From Pontibacter ruber (GTDB taxonomy: Bacteria; Bacteroidota; Bacteroidia; Cytophagales; Hymenobacteraceae): a DNA stretch of 64,000 bases. The stretch's first letter is position 1; every line of letters begins with the position of its first letter. Of the stretch, positions 15,649-24,318 are shown piece after piece. A program made the position numbers and the translations under genes. The stretch spans positions 1,054,001 to 1,118,000 of the forward strand of contig NZ_JALPRR010000001.1 of assembly GCF_023630205.1 (NCBI RefSeq), written 5' to 3'. Under the pieces are notes generated by a model. That model worked only from the letters and a program-made list of their open reading frames with translations. It did no database searches and was not told the origin of the DNA.

Positions 15649-16920
15649 ATGGACTTTAAGAGACGACGACTGGCTGTTACGCTCCGTAACCAGATAAATT
15701 ATCCTTTGCAGTTTAACCCCTTTGTGTTCAGCAAGATCTTTTTGCTGTGGGTTGCCATTGGCATAGTGGGCGGCGTTATTGCAGGGTTGTACTGGACGGT
15801 GCTCGAAGGTTTTCTTCATTTCCTGGCACCTATTCAGGGACTGTGGGTTATACCTTTGATGGCTGCGGCTGGCTTGCTGGCAGGTATCATCATCCATAAA
15901 CTTGGCGACCCCGGCGAGATGGATCTGATCGTAAACAACATCCGCTTTAAGGGCGGGCACCTGGAGCCGAAGAACAACCCCTCCATGATCCTGTCGTCGT
16001 GGTTGTGTATTGCCAGTGGCGGCAGTGCCGGACCGGAAGCGCCGCTGGTGCAGGTGGTGGGCTCTACCGGCACCTGGATCGCCAAGAAGCTAAAGATTCG
16101 CGGCGAGGACCTGCGCTCATTAACCATAGCCGGTATGGCTGCTGCCTTTACCGCCTTGTTTGGGGCACCGCTGGGCGGCACCTTGTTTGCTCTCGAAATT
16201 CTGCACCACAAGCACGTAGTGGAGTATTACCAGGCGCTTATACCTGCCTTTGTAGCCAGCTGCTCCAGCTACGTTATCTTTATACTTATCACGCACATCG
16301 GTATCGGCCCAACCTGGAATTTCCCGGTGTATTCCACGCCCGAGCTCAACGACTTTTTCTATGCCATGCTGTATGCGCTGGCAGGTACGGCAGCAGGCTG
16401 GCTGTTCATTTTTGTGGTACGACAGTGCCGTAGTGTGTTCAAGAAGTTTGGAGTGCCGATCTATGTAAAAATGATGGCGGGTGGGCTGCTGATCGGTACC
16501 ATTGCATACTTTGTGCCCCTCTCCCGCTACTTCAGCCACGACCAATTGAATGTACTGCTGGAAGAGAGCTTTACTGTAGAGTTTTTGATTATACTTTTAA
16601 TAGCCAAAATCTTCGCCATTGCGCTCACCGTTACCTCAGGCTGGCGAGGTGGTTTTATCATTCCGCTGTTCTTTGTGGGTGCTACCGTAGGTATGATCGT
16701 AAACAACCTGTTTCCGGGTCAGAACCTGCCGCTGATCATGGTAAGCTGTATGGCTGCCATCAACGCCTGCGTTACGCGCACTCCGATCAGCACGATTATA
16801 CTTCTGTCAACCTTAACCGGCTTTCATCATTTTATACCAATCATGTTTGCCAGCCTTACAGGCTTTTTCCTGGCACCAAAAACACCGCTTATAAATGCAC
16901 AGTTGGGTGTAGAGGAGTAA
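15649..16920 (+). CDS. ClC-family chloride channel/exchanger
   Basis: Integral inner-membrane Cl- channel or Cl-/H+ exchanger, 423 residues, about 10-12 helices. The ClC signatures are GGSAGPEAPLVQ with the gating glutamate E130, and GWRGGFIIPLFFVG (the GGxFxP element). The first selectivity motif GSGIP is not present in its usual form, which is common among prokaryotic subgroups. No cytoplasmic CBS domains follow. Many Ile-Leu pairs are written ATA-CTT here (for example 16591-16596), part of the window-wide heptamer bias. It stands alone on the plus strand, possibly on a leaderless transcript. Confidence 0.94.
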   Translation: MDFKRRRLAVTLRNQINYPLQFNPFVFSKIFLLWVAIGIVGGVIAGLYWTVLEGFLHFLAPIQGLWVIPLMAAAGLLAGIIIHKLGDPGEMDLIVNNIRFKGGHLEPKNNPSMILSSWLCIASGGSAGPEAPLVQVVGSTGTWIAKKLKIRGEDLRSLTIAGMAAAFTALFGAPLGGTLFALEILHHKHVVEYYQALIPAFVASCSSYVIFILITHIGIGPTWNFPVYSTPELNDFFYAMLYALAGTAAGWLFIFVVRQCRSVFKKFGVPIYVKMMAGGLLIGTIAYFVPLSRYFSHDQLNVLLEESFTVEFLIILLIAKIFAIALTVTSGWRGGFIIPLFFVGATVGMIVNNLFPGQNLPLIMVSCMAAINACVTRTPISTIILLSTLTGFHHFIPIMFASLTGFFLAPKTPLINAQLGVEE

Positions 16921-16996
16921 AAGGCAGCCTTAATACATTGATGGTCTGTAACATTTCGCGTTAAATCGGATATACTTTGTCAGGAGGGCTTTGGTA

Positions 16997-17035
16997 ATGC
17001 CCTCACGCAATGAGCAAAAGCAGTTTTACCGATAA
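16997..17035 (+). CDS. Possible 12-codon leader ORF overlapping the alarmone synthetase start
   Basis: ATG at 16997 gives MPSRNEQKQFYR and stops at 17035, overlapping the first codons of the following gene in another frame. A textbook Shine-Dalgarno AGGAGG (16982-16987) sits 9 nt upstream, unusual in a phylum that seldom uses SD. A hairpin, GAGGGC(16984-16989)/GCCCTC(16999-17004), pairs that SD with the leader start codon region. The reading frame is real; its translation is speculative. Confidence 0.3.
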   Translation: MPSRNEQKQFYR

Positions 17036-17876
17036 AGCCAGCTTACGTTTTATACTTTCCATACTTGAGGAAAGCGAGGAGAACCTGCATGCGCAGGGCA
17101 TTGAGGCACAGGAACTGGTAGCAATCTACAACGATTATACTTCCCGGCTCGATGAACTCGAGGACGTGGCTTTGCTCGTAGCCAACGCTCTGAAGCGGCA
17201 AAAAGATGTGCACGCCGTGCGCTACCGGGTAAAAGAACCGCTGCACCTGCTTAAAAAGATCATCCGGAAGAAGCAAGAGTACCCGAACCGACACGTAACC
17301 ACCGGCAACTACCTGGAGTTTATAAACGACCTGGTGGGCGTGCGCATCCTGCACCTCTACAAACAAGCCTGCCACGATATCGGGAAGTACATACAGCAGG
17401 TCTGGGAACTGAAACGGGAGCCTTATGCCTATGTCAAGAGCCAAATGACATCCTATGCTCAACAGTTCGCCTCCGATAAGTACAGGATCTTTGTGAATGA
17501 GCGGGGTTACCAGGCCCAGCACTACATTATAAAAGTAAGCCCGAACCGGCGCTTATACTTTGTTGAGGTGCAGGTAAAAACCCTTTTTGAAGAAGGCTGG
17601 AGCGAAATAGACCACTGCATCCGCTATCCCGACCACAATCCGAATGAACTGTTGAACAGGCTGCTCTGGCTGCTGAACCAGTTTACCTCCAGGGCCGATG
17701 AGATAGCGATACAGATACAGGCGCTCGCAGAAGAACTGCAAAAGTATAAACTTAGCCCAAAATCAAAGCCGGAAGTAACAGTAGCTCAGCTCCACGGCCA
17801 CATAGACAGGCTGCCCGTTGAGGAACAGGAAAAGCAATACCTGTACGCCTGCCTGGCCAGGCTGACAGGCAGATGA
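17010..17876 (+). CDS. Small (p)ppGpp synthetase, RelA/SpoT domain
   Basis: Stand-alone alarmone synthetase of 288 residues: it transfers pyrophosphate from ATP to GDP or GTP. The synthetase motifs are RYRVKEPLHLLKKI (71-84), INDLVGVRIL with D107 and R112, GYQAQHYIIKV with Y167 and H171, and EVQVKTLFEEGWSEIDH with E186, Q188, W197 and H202. No hydrolase (HD) domain and no TGS/ACT domain, so it is a small alarmone synthetase and not the long Rel. An N-terminal helical segment (about 10-65) and a C-terminal helical tail flank the catalytic domain. A hairpin and an overlapping mini-ORF lie at its 5' end; the gene is convergent with the next, 5 nt apart. Confidence 0.92.
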   Translation: MSKSSFTDKASLRFILSILEESEENLHAQGIEAQELVAIYNDYTSRLDELEDVALLVANALKRQKDVHAVRYRVKEPLHLLKKIIRKKQEYPNRHVTTGNYLEFINDLVGVRILHLYKQACHDIGKYIQQVWELKREPYAYVKSQMTSYAQQFASDKYRIFVNERGYQAQHYIIKVSPNRRLYFVEVQVKTLFEEGWSEIDHCIRYPDHNPNELLNRLLWLLNQFTSRADEIAIQIQALAEELQKYKLSPKSKPEVTVAQLHGHIDRLPVEEQEKQYLYACLARLTGR

Positions 17877-17881
17877 TTGTG

Positions 17882-18685
17882 CTATTTCTTACCCGGCACC
17901 AGGTTGTGCGCTGCCAACTGCCACTTCCCCTCAAGCACTTTCCATACTTTCAGGTAGTAACCGCTTTCTGCCTGCTCGCCTGAGCCACGGGTATAGCTGC
18001 CATAAGTAAAAGCCATGTCGGCTGCCGGCGAAATGTCGTGGCCGAGGGTGGTATAGGTTACATCGGTTTCCGATTTGGTGGTTTTTTCTTTGAAGTGATA
18101 CGGGTAAACGCCAGCCCTGTACACGATGGTTTCAGGATGATAGGCCTGCGTGGTGGCCGTATCCTGCTGCAGAAGCTGCGCTTCGGTGCCTTTGGCTGCT
18201 TTCCCTTTTGCCGGTGGGGTTGGCTGGTATACTACTTTTTTTATCAGGTCCGGAGAGAACGAATTTCCCATATCAACGGCGACCTTCCACTTTCCATCTG
18301 CCTGCTTTTTCCACACCGATAAATAGAACCCTGCCCCTGTTGGTTTCTCGTCTTCGGGCTTGGGTCGGAGCTCGTAGGGCCCGGTGGTATAGCCCCAGTC
18401 GGGGGAGGCAGAAATATCGGCGTAAGCAGGATACCAACTCAGTTTCGCAGGAGATTCGGGCTGCTTGCCATACCCTTCTTTCCCGTTCACTGGCCCGGGC
18501 AAAAACACGATGGCGTCATCTGCCAGGTTCTCCAGGAAAGCGGCCTTTATTCCATTTTTAACAGAAGCAGCGGAGAAAGCGCGCTCGGCGTTGGCCATAC
18601 TTTCAAGAGCCTTATCGCGGGCAGCATTGTTGGTTTGAAAGCCCCCGAACAGGAGCAGCAGAAAAAGTAGAAATGGCTTTATCAT
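17882..18685 (-). CDS. Secreted protein with two NTF2-like (DUF4440/SnoaL) domains
   Basis: 267 residues with a Sec signal peptide (MIKPFLLFLLLLFGG, cleavage around NNA). Two NTF2/SnoaL-like halves are visible: residues about 25-145 (ALESMANAERAFSAASVKNGIKAAFLENLADDAIVFLPG through FYLSVWKKQADGKWKVAVD) and a shorter second half 165-265 ending YYLKVWKVLEGKWQLAAHN; the sequence xxxVWK-x-dGKW repeats in both. NTF2-like proteins bind small ligands or act as hydrolase/dehydratase scaffolds, so no activity can be assigned. The gene is convergent with the alarmone synthetase, its stop 5 nt from that gene's stop; the two 3' ends face each other with no obvious terminator. Confidence 0.8.
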   Translation of the reverse strand: MIKPFLLFLLLLFGGFQTNNAARDKALESMANAERAFSAASVKNGIKAAFLENLADDAIVFLPGPVNGKEGYGKQPESPAKLSWYPAYADISASPDWGYTTGPYELRPKPEDEKPTGAGFYLSVWKKQADGKWKVAVDMGNSFSPDLIKKVVYQPTPPAKGKAAKGTEAQLLQQDTATTQAYHPETIVYRAGVYPYHFKEKTTKSETDVTYTTLGHDISPAADMAFTYGSYTRGSGEQAESGYYLKVWKVLEGKWQLAAHNLVPGKK

Positions 18686-18753
18686 AGTTTTAGAGCATGG
18701 GTTGCAAACAGGTTATACTTGCGTTAAACCATTATGAGTTAATAATTTAAGGC

Positions 18754-18825
18754 AAGTATAAATGTATACTTATACGTTGTATACAGTTTTATCTTTCTGC
18801 CTCTTTTTATACTTCTTAAAGTATA
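18754..18825. repeat. Two adjacent inverted AAGTATA pairs
   Basis: Pair 1: AAGTATA-AATG-TATACTT at 18754-18771. Pair 2: TATACTT-CTTA-AAGTATA at 18808-18825. Both can form 7-bp stems with 4-nt loops, in the 213-bp gap between the NTF2-like gene and DPP-IV. Two more heptamers lie close by (18879 and 18893). Confidence 0.85.
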
Positions 18826-18847
18826 GTTTCATAAAACCCGCAAACAT

Positions 18848-18879
18848 AAAAGGCCCGCCTTGTGCAGGCGGGCTTTTAT
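18848..18879 (-). terminator. Terminator of the DPP-IV gene
   Basis: GCCCGCC(18853-18859)/GGCGGGC(18867-18873) with flanking AAAA/TTTT gives an 11-bp stem; on the minus strand a T-run follows. It begins about 20 nt after the DPP-IV stop. Confidence 0.88.
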
Positions 18880-18898
18880 ACTTTCATTGAATTTATAC

Positions 18899-21136
18899 TT
18901 ACTGGTTGTTCTTCTCTGTAGCCGGGTTGATCAGGTTGCGCTCCAGGAAGTCGGTCATCATCGTGAAGCGGTGCAGGCTGGTAATGCCGCCACCCACGCC
19001 GTGGTTACGGTTCGGGTAATAGAAGCTTTCGAACTGCTTGTTGGCGCTGATCAGGGCGTCCTGCATTTCCACCGCGTTCTGGAAGTGTACGTTATCGTCG
19101 CCGGTACCATGGATGAGCAACAGCTCGCCCTGCAGTTTGTCGGCAAAGAACAGCGGAGAGTTGTCGTCGTAGCCGGTTGCGTTCTCCTGTGGTGTTTTCA
19201 GGTAGCGCTCGGTATAGATGCTGTCGTAGAATCTCCAGTTGGTAACAGGCGCTACCGACACACCGGCACGGAACACACCGTTGCCTTTGGTCAGGCCCAG
19301 CAGCGTCATGTAACCGCCAAAGCTGTGGCCCCAGATACCGATGCGGTTCTTGTCCACGTATGCTTGGTTGCCCAGCCACTTGGCTGCTTCGATCTGATCT
19401 TCAATCTCATACTTGCCCAGGTTTGCGTAAGTCACTTTCTTGAACTCGGCGCCGCGGGCACCGGTACCACGGTTATCCACGCTTACCACGATGGCGCCTT
19501 TGTCGGCCAGCACCTGGTACCACAGGTAGTTGCTGCCGCCCCAGCTATTGGTAACAGTCTGCGAGCCCGGGCCGCCGTACACAAACATCAGCACCGGGTA
19601 TTTCTTGTTCGGGTCAAAATCAGTTGGCTTGATCATCCAGCCGTTCAGCTGCGTGCCGTCTGACGTTTTCATGGTAAAGAACTCCTGCTTGGCGATATTG
19701 TACTGGGCCAGTCGGTCGCGAAGCGCTTTGTTATCTTCCAGCACCTTGATCAGCTTACCATCTTTGGCGGTGTGCAGGCTAACCGTAGTAGGTGTGTTGG
19801 CTGCAGAAGCATAATCCAGGTAGTACTTGAAGTCGTTGCTCATGTTGATGTTGTGCGTACCGGCTTCTGTAGTAAGGCGCTTCTTGTTTTTGCCTTTGCT
19901 GCTGATGCTGTACAGGTGGCGGTCCAGCGGCGATACTTCCGTTGACATGTAGTAGAGCACGTCGTTCTTCTCATCAAAGCCTACAAAGCTGCTCACCTCC
20001 CACTTGCCTTTGGTGATCTGGCGCTCTAGTTTGCCATTCATCTTGTACAGGTACAGGTGGTTGTATCCGTCTTTTTCAGAAGAATGGATGAAGTGCTTGC
20101 CATTTTTCAGGTAAGTCAGGTCATCAGTAATATCGATGTAAGCTTTGTCTGTTTCTTTCAGCACCACGTTGGCTTTGCCGGTAGTAGCGTTGGCGTGCAG
20201 GATCTCAAGGGTATTCTGCAGGCGGTTCATTTTCTGGATTGACAGCAGGTTTGCGTCGCTTGTCCATTTGATGCGCGGAATGTAGATGTCGGTTTCGTTG
20301 CCGGTGTCCATCTTTACGGTCTGGCCATTGCCCACGTTGTACACCGATACGGTCACAACAGAGTTGGCTTCGCCTGGTTTCGGGTACTTGAACTTGTAGT
20401 CCTTCGGATACAGCTCTCCCCACATCTGCATGTTATACTCGGGTACCTTTGTCTCGTCAAACGTATAAAAAGCAATCTTGGAGCCGTCCGGTGACCAGTG
20501 GAAGCCCTGTGCAAAGCTGAACTCCTCCTCATATACCCAATCGGCATAACCGTTGATGATGGAGTTGAACTTGCCGGTGTTGGTGATCTGCGTTTCCTTC
20601 ATGTTGCTCAGGTCTGTGAAGAACATGTTGCCTTCGCGGGCAAACGCCACGCGCTTGGCATCCGGCGAGAAGGTAGCGTACATCTGCTTGCCGCCGCTGC
20701 TCAGTTTGGTCAGCTTTTTAGAAGCAATGTCATACACATAAAACTCTGCCTTGGAAGAGCGGCGGTAGATCTGCTCCCGGTCAGTAGCAAAAAGTACTTT
20801 CTTCTCGTCTGAGCTGAAAGTATAATCATCAAACTTTATTGGAGCTGTGCTGCCTTCCGGCTTCAGGTCTTCGCCTTCGATGATGGTGTTAACAGGCTGG
20901 CCTGTGGTAACATCATACTTTACAATATCGGTAACACCGTTTTTCTCGTCGGCTACTTCGGAGCTGTAGTAGCGGCCGTCGTTCATCCAGTTTACGCCGT
21001 AAACCGACTTAGCCGCGAAGGTGCCCTTGCGGTAGATATCCTCCAGGGTGACCTCCTTTTTCTGTTGCGCCTGCGCCACAAAGGCAAAACACAGGAGCAA
21101 GGCAGCCAAAAGGTTTGTTTTAAGGTTGATATGCAT
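18899..21136 (-). CDS. dpp4: Dipeptidyl peptidase IV, S9B family
   Basis: Secreted serine exopeptidase that removes Xaa-Pro or Xaa-Ala dipeptides, important for peptide feeding in Bacteroidetes. The 745 residues have a signal peptide (MHINLKTNLLAALLLCFAF, cleaved near AQAQ), an eight-bladed beta-propeller (about 40-490) containing DWVYEEE at 199-205, the double-Glu N-terminus-binding loop diagnostic of S9B, and an alpha/beta-hydrolase domain with S605 in GHSFGGYM, D680 or D681 in GTGDDNVHF and H712 in NRNHGVGGG. Length is normal. It sits alone on the minus strand with its terminator at 18848; a promoter was not found upstream. Confidence 0.97.
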   Translation of the reverse strand: MHINLKTNLLAALLLCFAFVAQAQQKKEVTLEDIYRKGTFAAKSVYGVNWMNDGRYYSSEVADEKNGVTDIVKYDVTTGQPVNTIIEGEDLKPEGSTAPIKFDDYTFSSDEKKVLFATDREQIYRRSSKAEFYVYDIASKKLTKLSSGGKQMYATFSPDAKRVAFAREGNMFFTDLSNMKETQITNTGKFNSIINGYADWVYEEEFSFAQGFHWSPDGSKIAFYTFDETKVPEYNMQMWGELYPKDYKFKYPKPGEANSVVTVSVYNVGNGQTVKMDTGNETDIYIPRIKWTSDANLLSIQKMNRLQNTLEILHANATTGKANVVLKETDKAYIDITDDLTYLKNGKHFIHSSEKDGYNHLYLYKMNGKLERQITKGKWEVSSFVGFDEKNDVLYYMSTEVSPLDRHLYSISSKGKNKKRLTTEAGTHNINMSNDFKYYLDYASAANTPTTVSLHTAKDGKLIKVLEDNKALRDRLAQYNIAKQEFFTMKTSDGTQLNGWMIKPTDFDPNKKYPVLMFVYGGPGSQTVTNSWGGSNYLWYQVLADKGAIVVSVDNRGTGARGAEFKKVTYANLGKYEIEDQIEAAKWLGNQAYVDKNRIGIWGHSFGGYMTLLGLTKGNGVFRAGVSVAPVTNWRFYDSIYTERYLKTPQENATGYDDNSPLFFADKLQGELLLIHGTGDDNVHFQNAVEMQDALISANKQFESFYYPNRNHGVGGGITSLHRFTMMTDFLERNLINPATEKNNQ

Positions 21137-21249
21137 GTGTAGAATGGTTGTTATAGTTTAGCATGCTAATTTATCAGAATAATGTGGTTTTGCCATAGTT
21201 TGTAGCTAAAACCATACTTGGGCAGTTGCACAATGTATAGTATAGCATT

Positions 21250-21288
21250 TAAAAAAATAAGCGGCAGCCCCTTTCGGAGCCGCCGCTG
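21250..21288 (-). terminator. Terminator of the FadL-like gene
   Basis: On the minus strand AGCGGCGGCTCC-GAAA-GGGGCTGCCGCT forms a 12-bp stem with two wobble pairs and a GNRA-like loop, then TTATTTTTTT. It lies about 30 nt after the stop at 21316. Confidence 0.9.
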
Positions 21289-21315
21289 CACTGAAAACAG
21301 GAATGTTTCAGGTCT

Positions 21316-22863
21316 TTAGAAGTTATAGCCTAGTGTAAACATCACTGTACTTTGCTTATCTTTTATACCTACTACGGGCTCCCCACCATCCGAGAAAGTA
21401 TAGGGTGAGTACAGGCTTTCGCCTGTAGAGTGCACATAGGCTCCGTCCAGGTAAAAGTTCTGCAGCCTGAAGCCGGCACCGAGGGTAAAGCTGTTTACTT
21501 TGCCGTCGAAGCTGCTGTTCTTGTACGGATTGGAGTTAATGGCATAGCCGGCCCGGAACCTGAATACCTCGTAGCGCCCTTCGGCACCAATTTTATAGTT
21601 CACCGCAGACTTATACAGACTGGAGATATTGTTGTTAACAGTTGTAAAGTAGCTGCTGTTCGTAGAGCCAAACTCATCATCTTCCCTGAACTTGTTGTCG
21701 CTGTAATCCACGTACTCTATGTCCGCTGTTACAAACCCATACTTGCCGATAAATACCGCAACACCGCCGTTCGCTCTGAAAGGAGTAGTCAGGTTATAGC
21801 TAAACTCTCCTGGTATTTCCGACGCACTGGTGTTTTCCGGCTGTTCTGTCTCCGGGTTCAGTGTGGTAGCGTAAAGCGTGCGCTGGTACTGGTCAGTCAG
21901 GGTATAGGCAGTAGGGGTTTGGATGCTGGCACCAATCCTTACAGCATCAGATGGCCGTGCAATAACACCAACCCGCAGGTTTATACCATTGCCCCTTGTT
22001 GTAAACTCATCGCGTAGTTCCAGGCTATAGTCACCTTCCAGGATAGGCTCGTTATTTTCATCGAACTGATCAATGTAGTGCCCTGATTCACGGAAGATAC
22101 TCTCCTGCGTAAAATCAGTGGTTATGATGCCAACAGAGGCACCCAGGTATACTTTGTCTTTATAGTTTGTACCAATGCCAATGTCTATCTGGTTCTGAGA
22201 ACCTCTGCGCTGTACCTCTTCCTGCTGGCTTATGTCGCCCACACTATAAAGAGGGTTTGCATAGGAAGTTGCCTGCCCGTATTCATCGAAGAAGTTGATA
22301 AGATAGTTGCCGTAAGCCAAACCTGCCAGTGTGGTATAATTGCCATACTCTGCATCCAGATCGGCCTCGGTGCGGCCGGTAGCCTGTACGGCAAAGTAAT
22401 CGACAATGGTGTTGGGCGGCTGAATGGTATTGCTGTAAGAAAACTGCTGGTTAAAGTTGTTGATTCTGTTTAAGCTGATGCCAAAGTTTATGCCTTTCCA
22501 GTCTTTGTCTTCGTTGTCGCCACTGTTGCTGATCACAACGCCTGCACTGGGTATGGTAAAAACATTATGGTCTTCTGACGAGGAGAAACCGTTTGTGTTA
22601 GCATCTGTAGATCGTAATTGCAACCCTGGGCTTAAACTTACCTCCGATCTGCGGAACAGGCCTAAGCCGGCCGGGTTACTGATCATAGTGGAGATATCGG
22701 CACCTAAAGCCGTCTGAGCCCCGCCTATACCTTGAATACGTGCAGATCCGGAAACACCTAAACGGCTGTAGCGCAAAGCATCCGTTTCATTTTGGGCAAA
22801 AGCGGTTCCGCTCCAGCTTAGCAGAAGTGCTAAGCTGGCCGAAAACATGATATATTTCTTCAT
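21316..22863 (-). CDS. OmpP1/FadL/TodX-family outer-membrane transporter
   Basis: Outer-membrane beta-barrel of 515 residues. A signal peptide (MKKYIMFSASLALLLSWSG, cleaved at AFA) precedes ALRYSRLGVSGSARIQGIGGAQTALGAD, the conserved hatch start of this Bacteroidetes group; TMISNPAGLGLFRRSE and GINFGISLNRINNF follow, and alternating hydrophobic strands run to a final aromatic residue (LGYNF). Family members import hydrophobic compounds such as long-chain fatty acids; substrate here is unknown. Its start lies 22 nt downstream of the Tyr/Gly-rich lipoprotein gene, so they share a transcript driven by the -7 box at 24167-24174. Confidence 0.93.
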   Translation of the reverse strand: MKKYIMFSASLALLLSWSGTAFAQNETDALRYSRLGVSGSARIQGIGGAQTALGADISTMISNPAGLGLFRRSEVSLSPGLQLRSTDANTNGFSSSEDHNVFTIPSAGVVISNSGDNEDKDWKGINFGISLNRINNFNQQFSYSNTIQPPNTIVDYFAVQATGRTEADLDAEYGNYTTLAGLAYGNYLINFFDEYGQATSYANPLYSVGDISQQEEVQRRGSQNQIDIGIGTNYKDKVYLGASVGIITTDFTQESIFRESGHYIDQFDENNEPILEGDYSLELRDEFTTRGNGINLRVGVIARPSDAVRIGASIQTPTAYTLTDQYQRTLYATTLNPETEQPENTSASEIPGEFSYNLTTPFRANGGVAVFIGKYGFVTADIEYVDYSDNKFREDDEFGSTNSSYFTTVNNNISSLYKSAVNYKIGAEGRYEVFRFRAGYAINSNPYKNSSFDGKVNSFTLGAGFRLQNFYLDGAYVHSTGESLYSPYTFSDGGEPVVGIKDKQSTVMFTLGYNF

Positions 22864-22885
22864 TTACTGTAGCTGAGTTTGTAGG

Positions 22886-24136
22886 TTATTGTCCTCTTCG
22901 TGGGCGACCACCACCGCCACTGTTGTTGCTTGGAGCCGGTGAGCTGCTTTCGCGGCGTGGCTCGTAGCTTGGTGAGCTGCTCTCACGGCGTGGCTGCTCA
23001 TAGCTTGGGCGGCTCTCAATGTTACGCTGCTGGCGAATTGGCTGGCTGCTCTCGCGACTAGGCACACTTTCACGCATTCTGCGTGGGGCTCTTTCCTGCG
23101 GCTGTGCCGGCCTCACCTCACGGCGCTGTACTGGCTGCTGCTGCTGCTGTATAGCAGGTTGCTCATTTACCCGTTGCCTGTTAATATTTCGCTCGCTGCG
23201 GCGGTAATTCGGACTTCCTGTCGGGTTAGGTGTTGCAGGCAATGCCTCTCTGGTATTGGTGCCAGGCACTATATCGGTTCTGGTGTTGCCACGGGCAGGG
23301 CGTGCAGGTCTGTTTGTTGTATTTGCCGGATTAACAGCATCTTGCTGTTGCTGCACCGACTGGTCCTGTCTGCGGTTCGGTCTGCCAACTACACCGGTTG
23401 TCGGCACTGTGGCTCTGTCTTCACGCGGGCCATACTGCACTTTTCTTGAATGTACCACCGGGCGATCGTACCAGTAGTTGTGGCCGTAATAGCCACCATA
23501 ACCGCCATAACCATAACCATAGCCATAATATGGATGGCAGCTCCAGCAGCCATAGCCATATGGTCTGTACGGATACCAGTTACCCCAGCCATAAGAAAGC
23601 CCTATGCTGATGGTGAACGCACTGCCGTAGTAAGGGCGGTAAGGTCTGTAATAAGAATCGTACATGAATGGATCATAGAACGGATCATAATATCGGCCGT
23701 AGCCACCATAGCGGCTATAGCCCGGATACCATGGATCGTACACCGCATTGGCCCATGCAGGATCAATGTAAGAATAGTTTGGCCTGTACCAGTTATCGCG
23801 TGGGTTATACCTGCGGCCGTCGTAATATTCGTCTCCTTCGTAATTTTCTGTCGATACCGCACTCTCAGACGAGTATTCCGGGTTCAGCACCTCGCCCTCT
23901 GACAGCACCTGTTCTTCGCGGGCAGGTGGTGCGGTTTCGTTAGATCGGGCAGGGGCCGCCACTTCGTAGGAGCGGGTCGAGGCCAGTGCCTCCTGCTGCT
24001 GAGCATCTCTGGCTCTGTCTGCGGAGCTGTAGTACAAATCGTCGTACTCGGTAGCCTGCATGGCCGTTGGGCCGCTGCAACTCACTCCGATCAAAGCGAG
24101 CACCGGGGCTATAGTTAAGATAGATAATTTTTTCAT
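22886..24136 (-). CDS. Tyr/Gly-rich and Arg/Gln-rich lipoprotein, function unknown
   Basis: 416 residues, MKKLSILTIAPVLALIGVSC with a lipobox at VSC, so a membrane-anchored, probably envelope-exposed lipoprotein. Middle part (about 110-215) is packed with Tyr, Gly, Pro and Trp, for example YGGYGRYYDPFYDPFMYDSY and RPYGYGCWSCHPYYGYGYGYG; the C-terminal third (about 240-416) is Arg/Gln/Pro/Ser-rich with SYEPRRESSSP-type repeats. Such low-complexity composition suggests an intrinsically disordered or aggregating surface layer component, but this is inference; no domain is recognised. First gene of an operon with the FadL-like protein (22-nt gap). Confidence 0.85.
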   Translation of the reverse strand: MKKLSILTIAPVLALIGVSCSGPTAMQATEYDDLYYSSADRARDAQQQEALASTRSYEVAAPARSNETAPPAREEQVLSEGEVLNPEYSSESAVSTENYEGDEYYDGRRYNPRDNWYRPNYSYIDPAWANAVYDPWYPGYSRYGGYGRYYDPFYDPFMYDSYYRPYRPYYGSAFTISIGLSYGWGNWYPYRPYGYGCWSCHPYYGYGYGYGGYGGYYGHNYWYDRPVVHSRKVQYGPREDRATVPTTGVVGRPNRRQDQSVQQQQDAVNPANTTNRPARPARGNTRTDIVPGTNTREALPATPNPTGSPNYRRSERNINRQRVNEQPAIQQQQQPVQRREVRPAQPQERAPRRMRESVPSRESSQPIRQQRNIESRPSYEQPRRESSSPSYEPRRESSSPAPSNNSGGGGRPRRGQ

Positions 24137-24166
24137 GGCCTCCTGAAGGTAAAACTTCTTCTATAT

Positions 24167-24174
24167 CAAAGATA
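24167..24174 (-). promoter_or_regulatory. -7 box upstream of the Tyr/Gly-rich lipoprotein and FadL-like genes
   Basis: CAAAGATA on the plus strand is TATCTTTG on the minus strand, a perfect TAnnTTTG. A -33 CAAA is present at 24187-24190 but only 12 nt away, shorter than the usual 19, so the -33 element is uncertain. Predicted start about 24162, 25 nt before the ATG. Confidence 0.5.
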
Positions 24175-24318
24175 AGCACATTCGCACAAAAGCATGTCAA
24201 TAGTATAATTTATTAACGTAATTTTGAGCCGGAATGATTTCCATACTTTATTGCTAAAGCAAAATCTATTCCAAAAAGATTAACAAAAGACGATATAATT
24301 AAAAGATTTTAGAAAAAG

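Noticed and set aside
18860..19663. 267-codon plus-strand frame opposite dpp4
   Set aside because: Shadow of the S9B peptidase; begins in the terminator region and has no promoter or domain.
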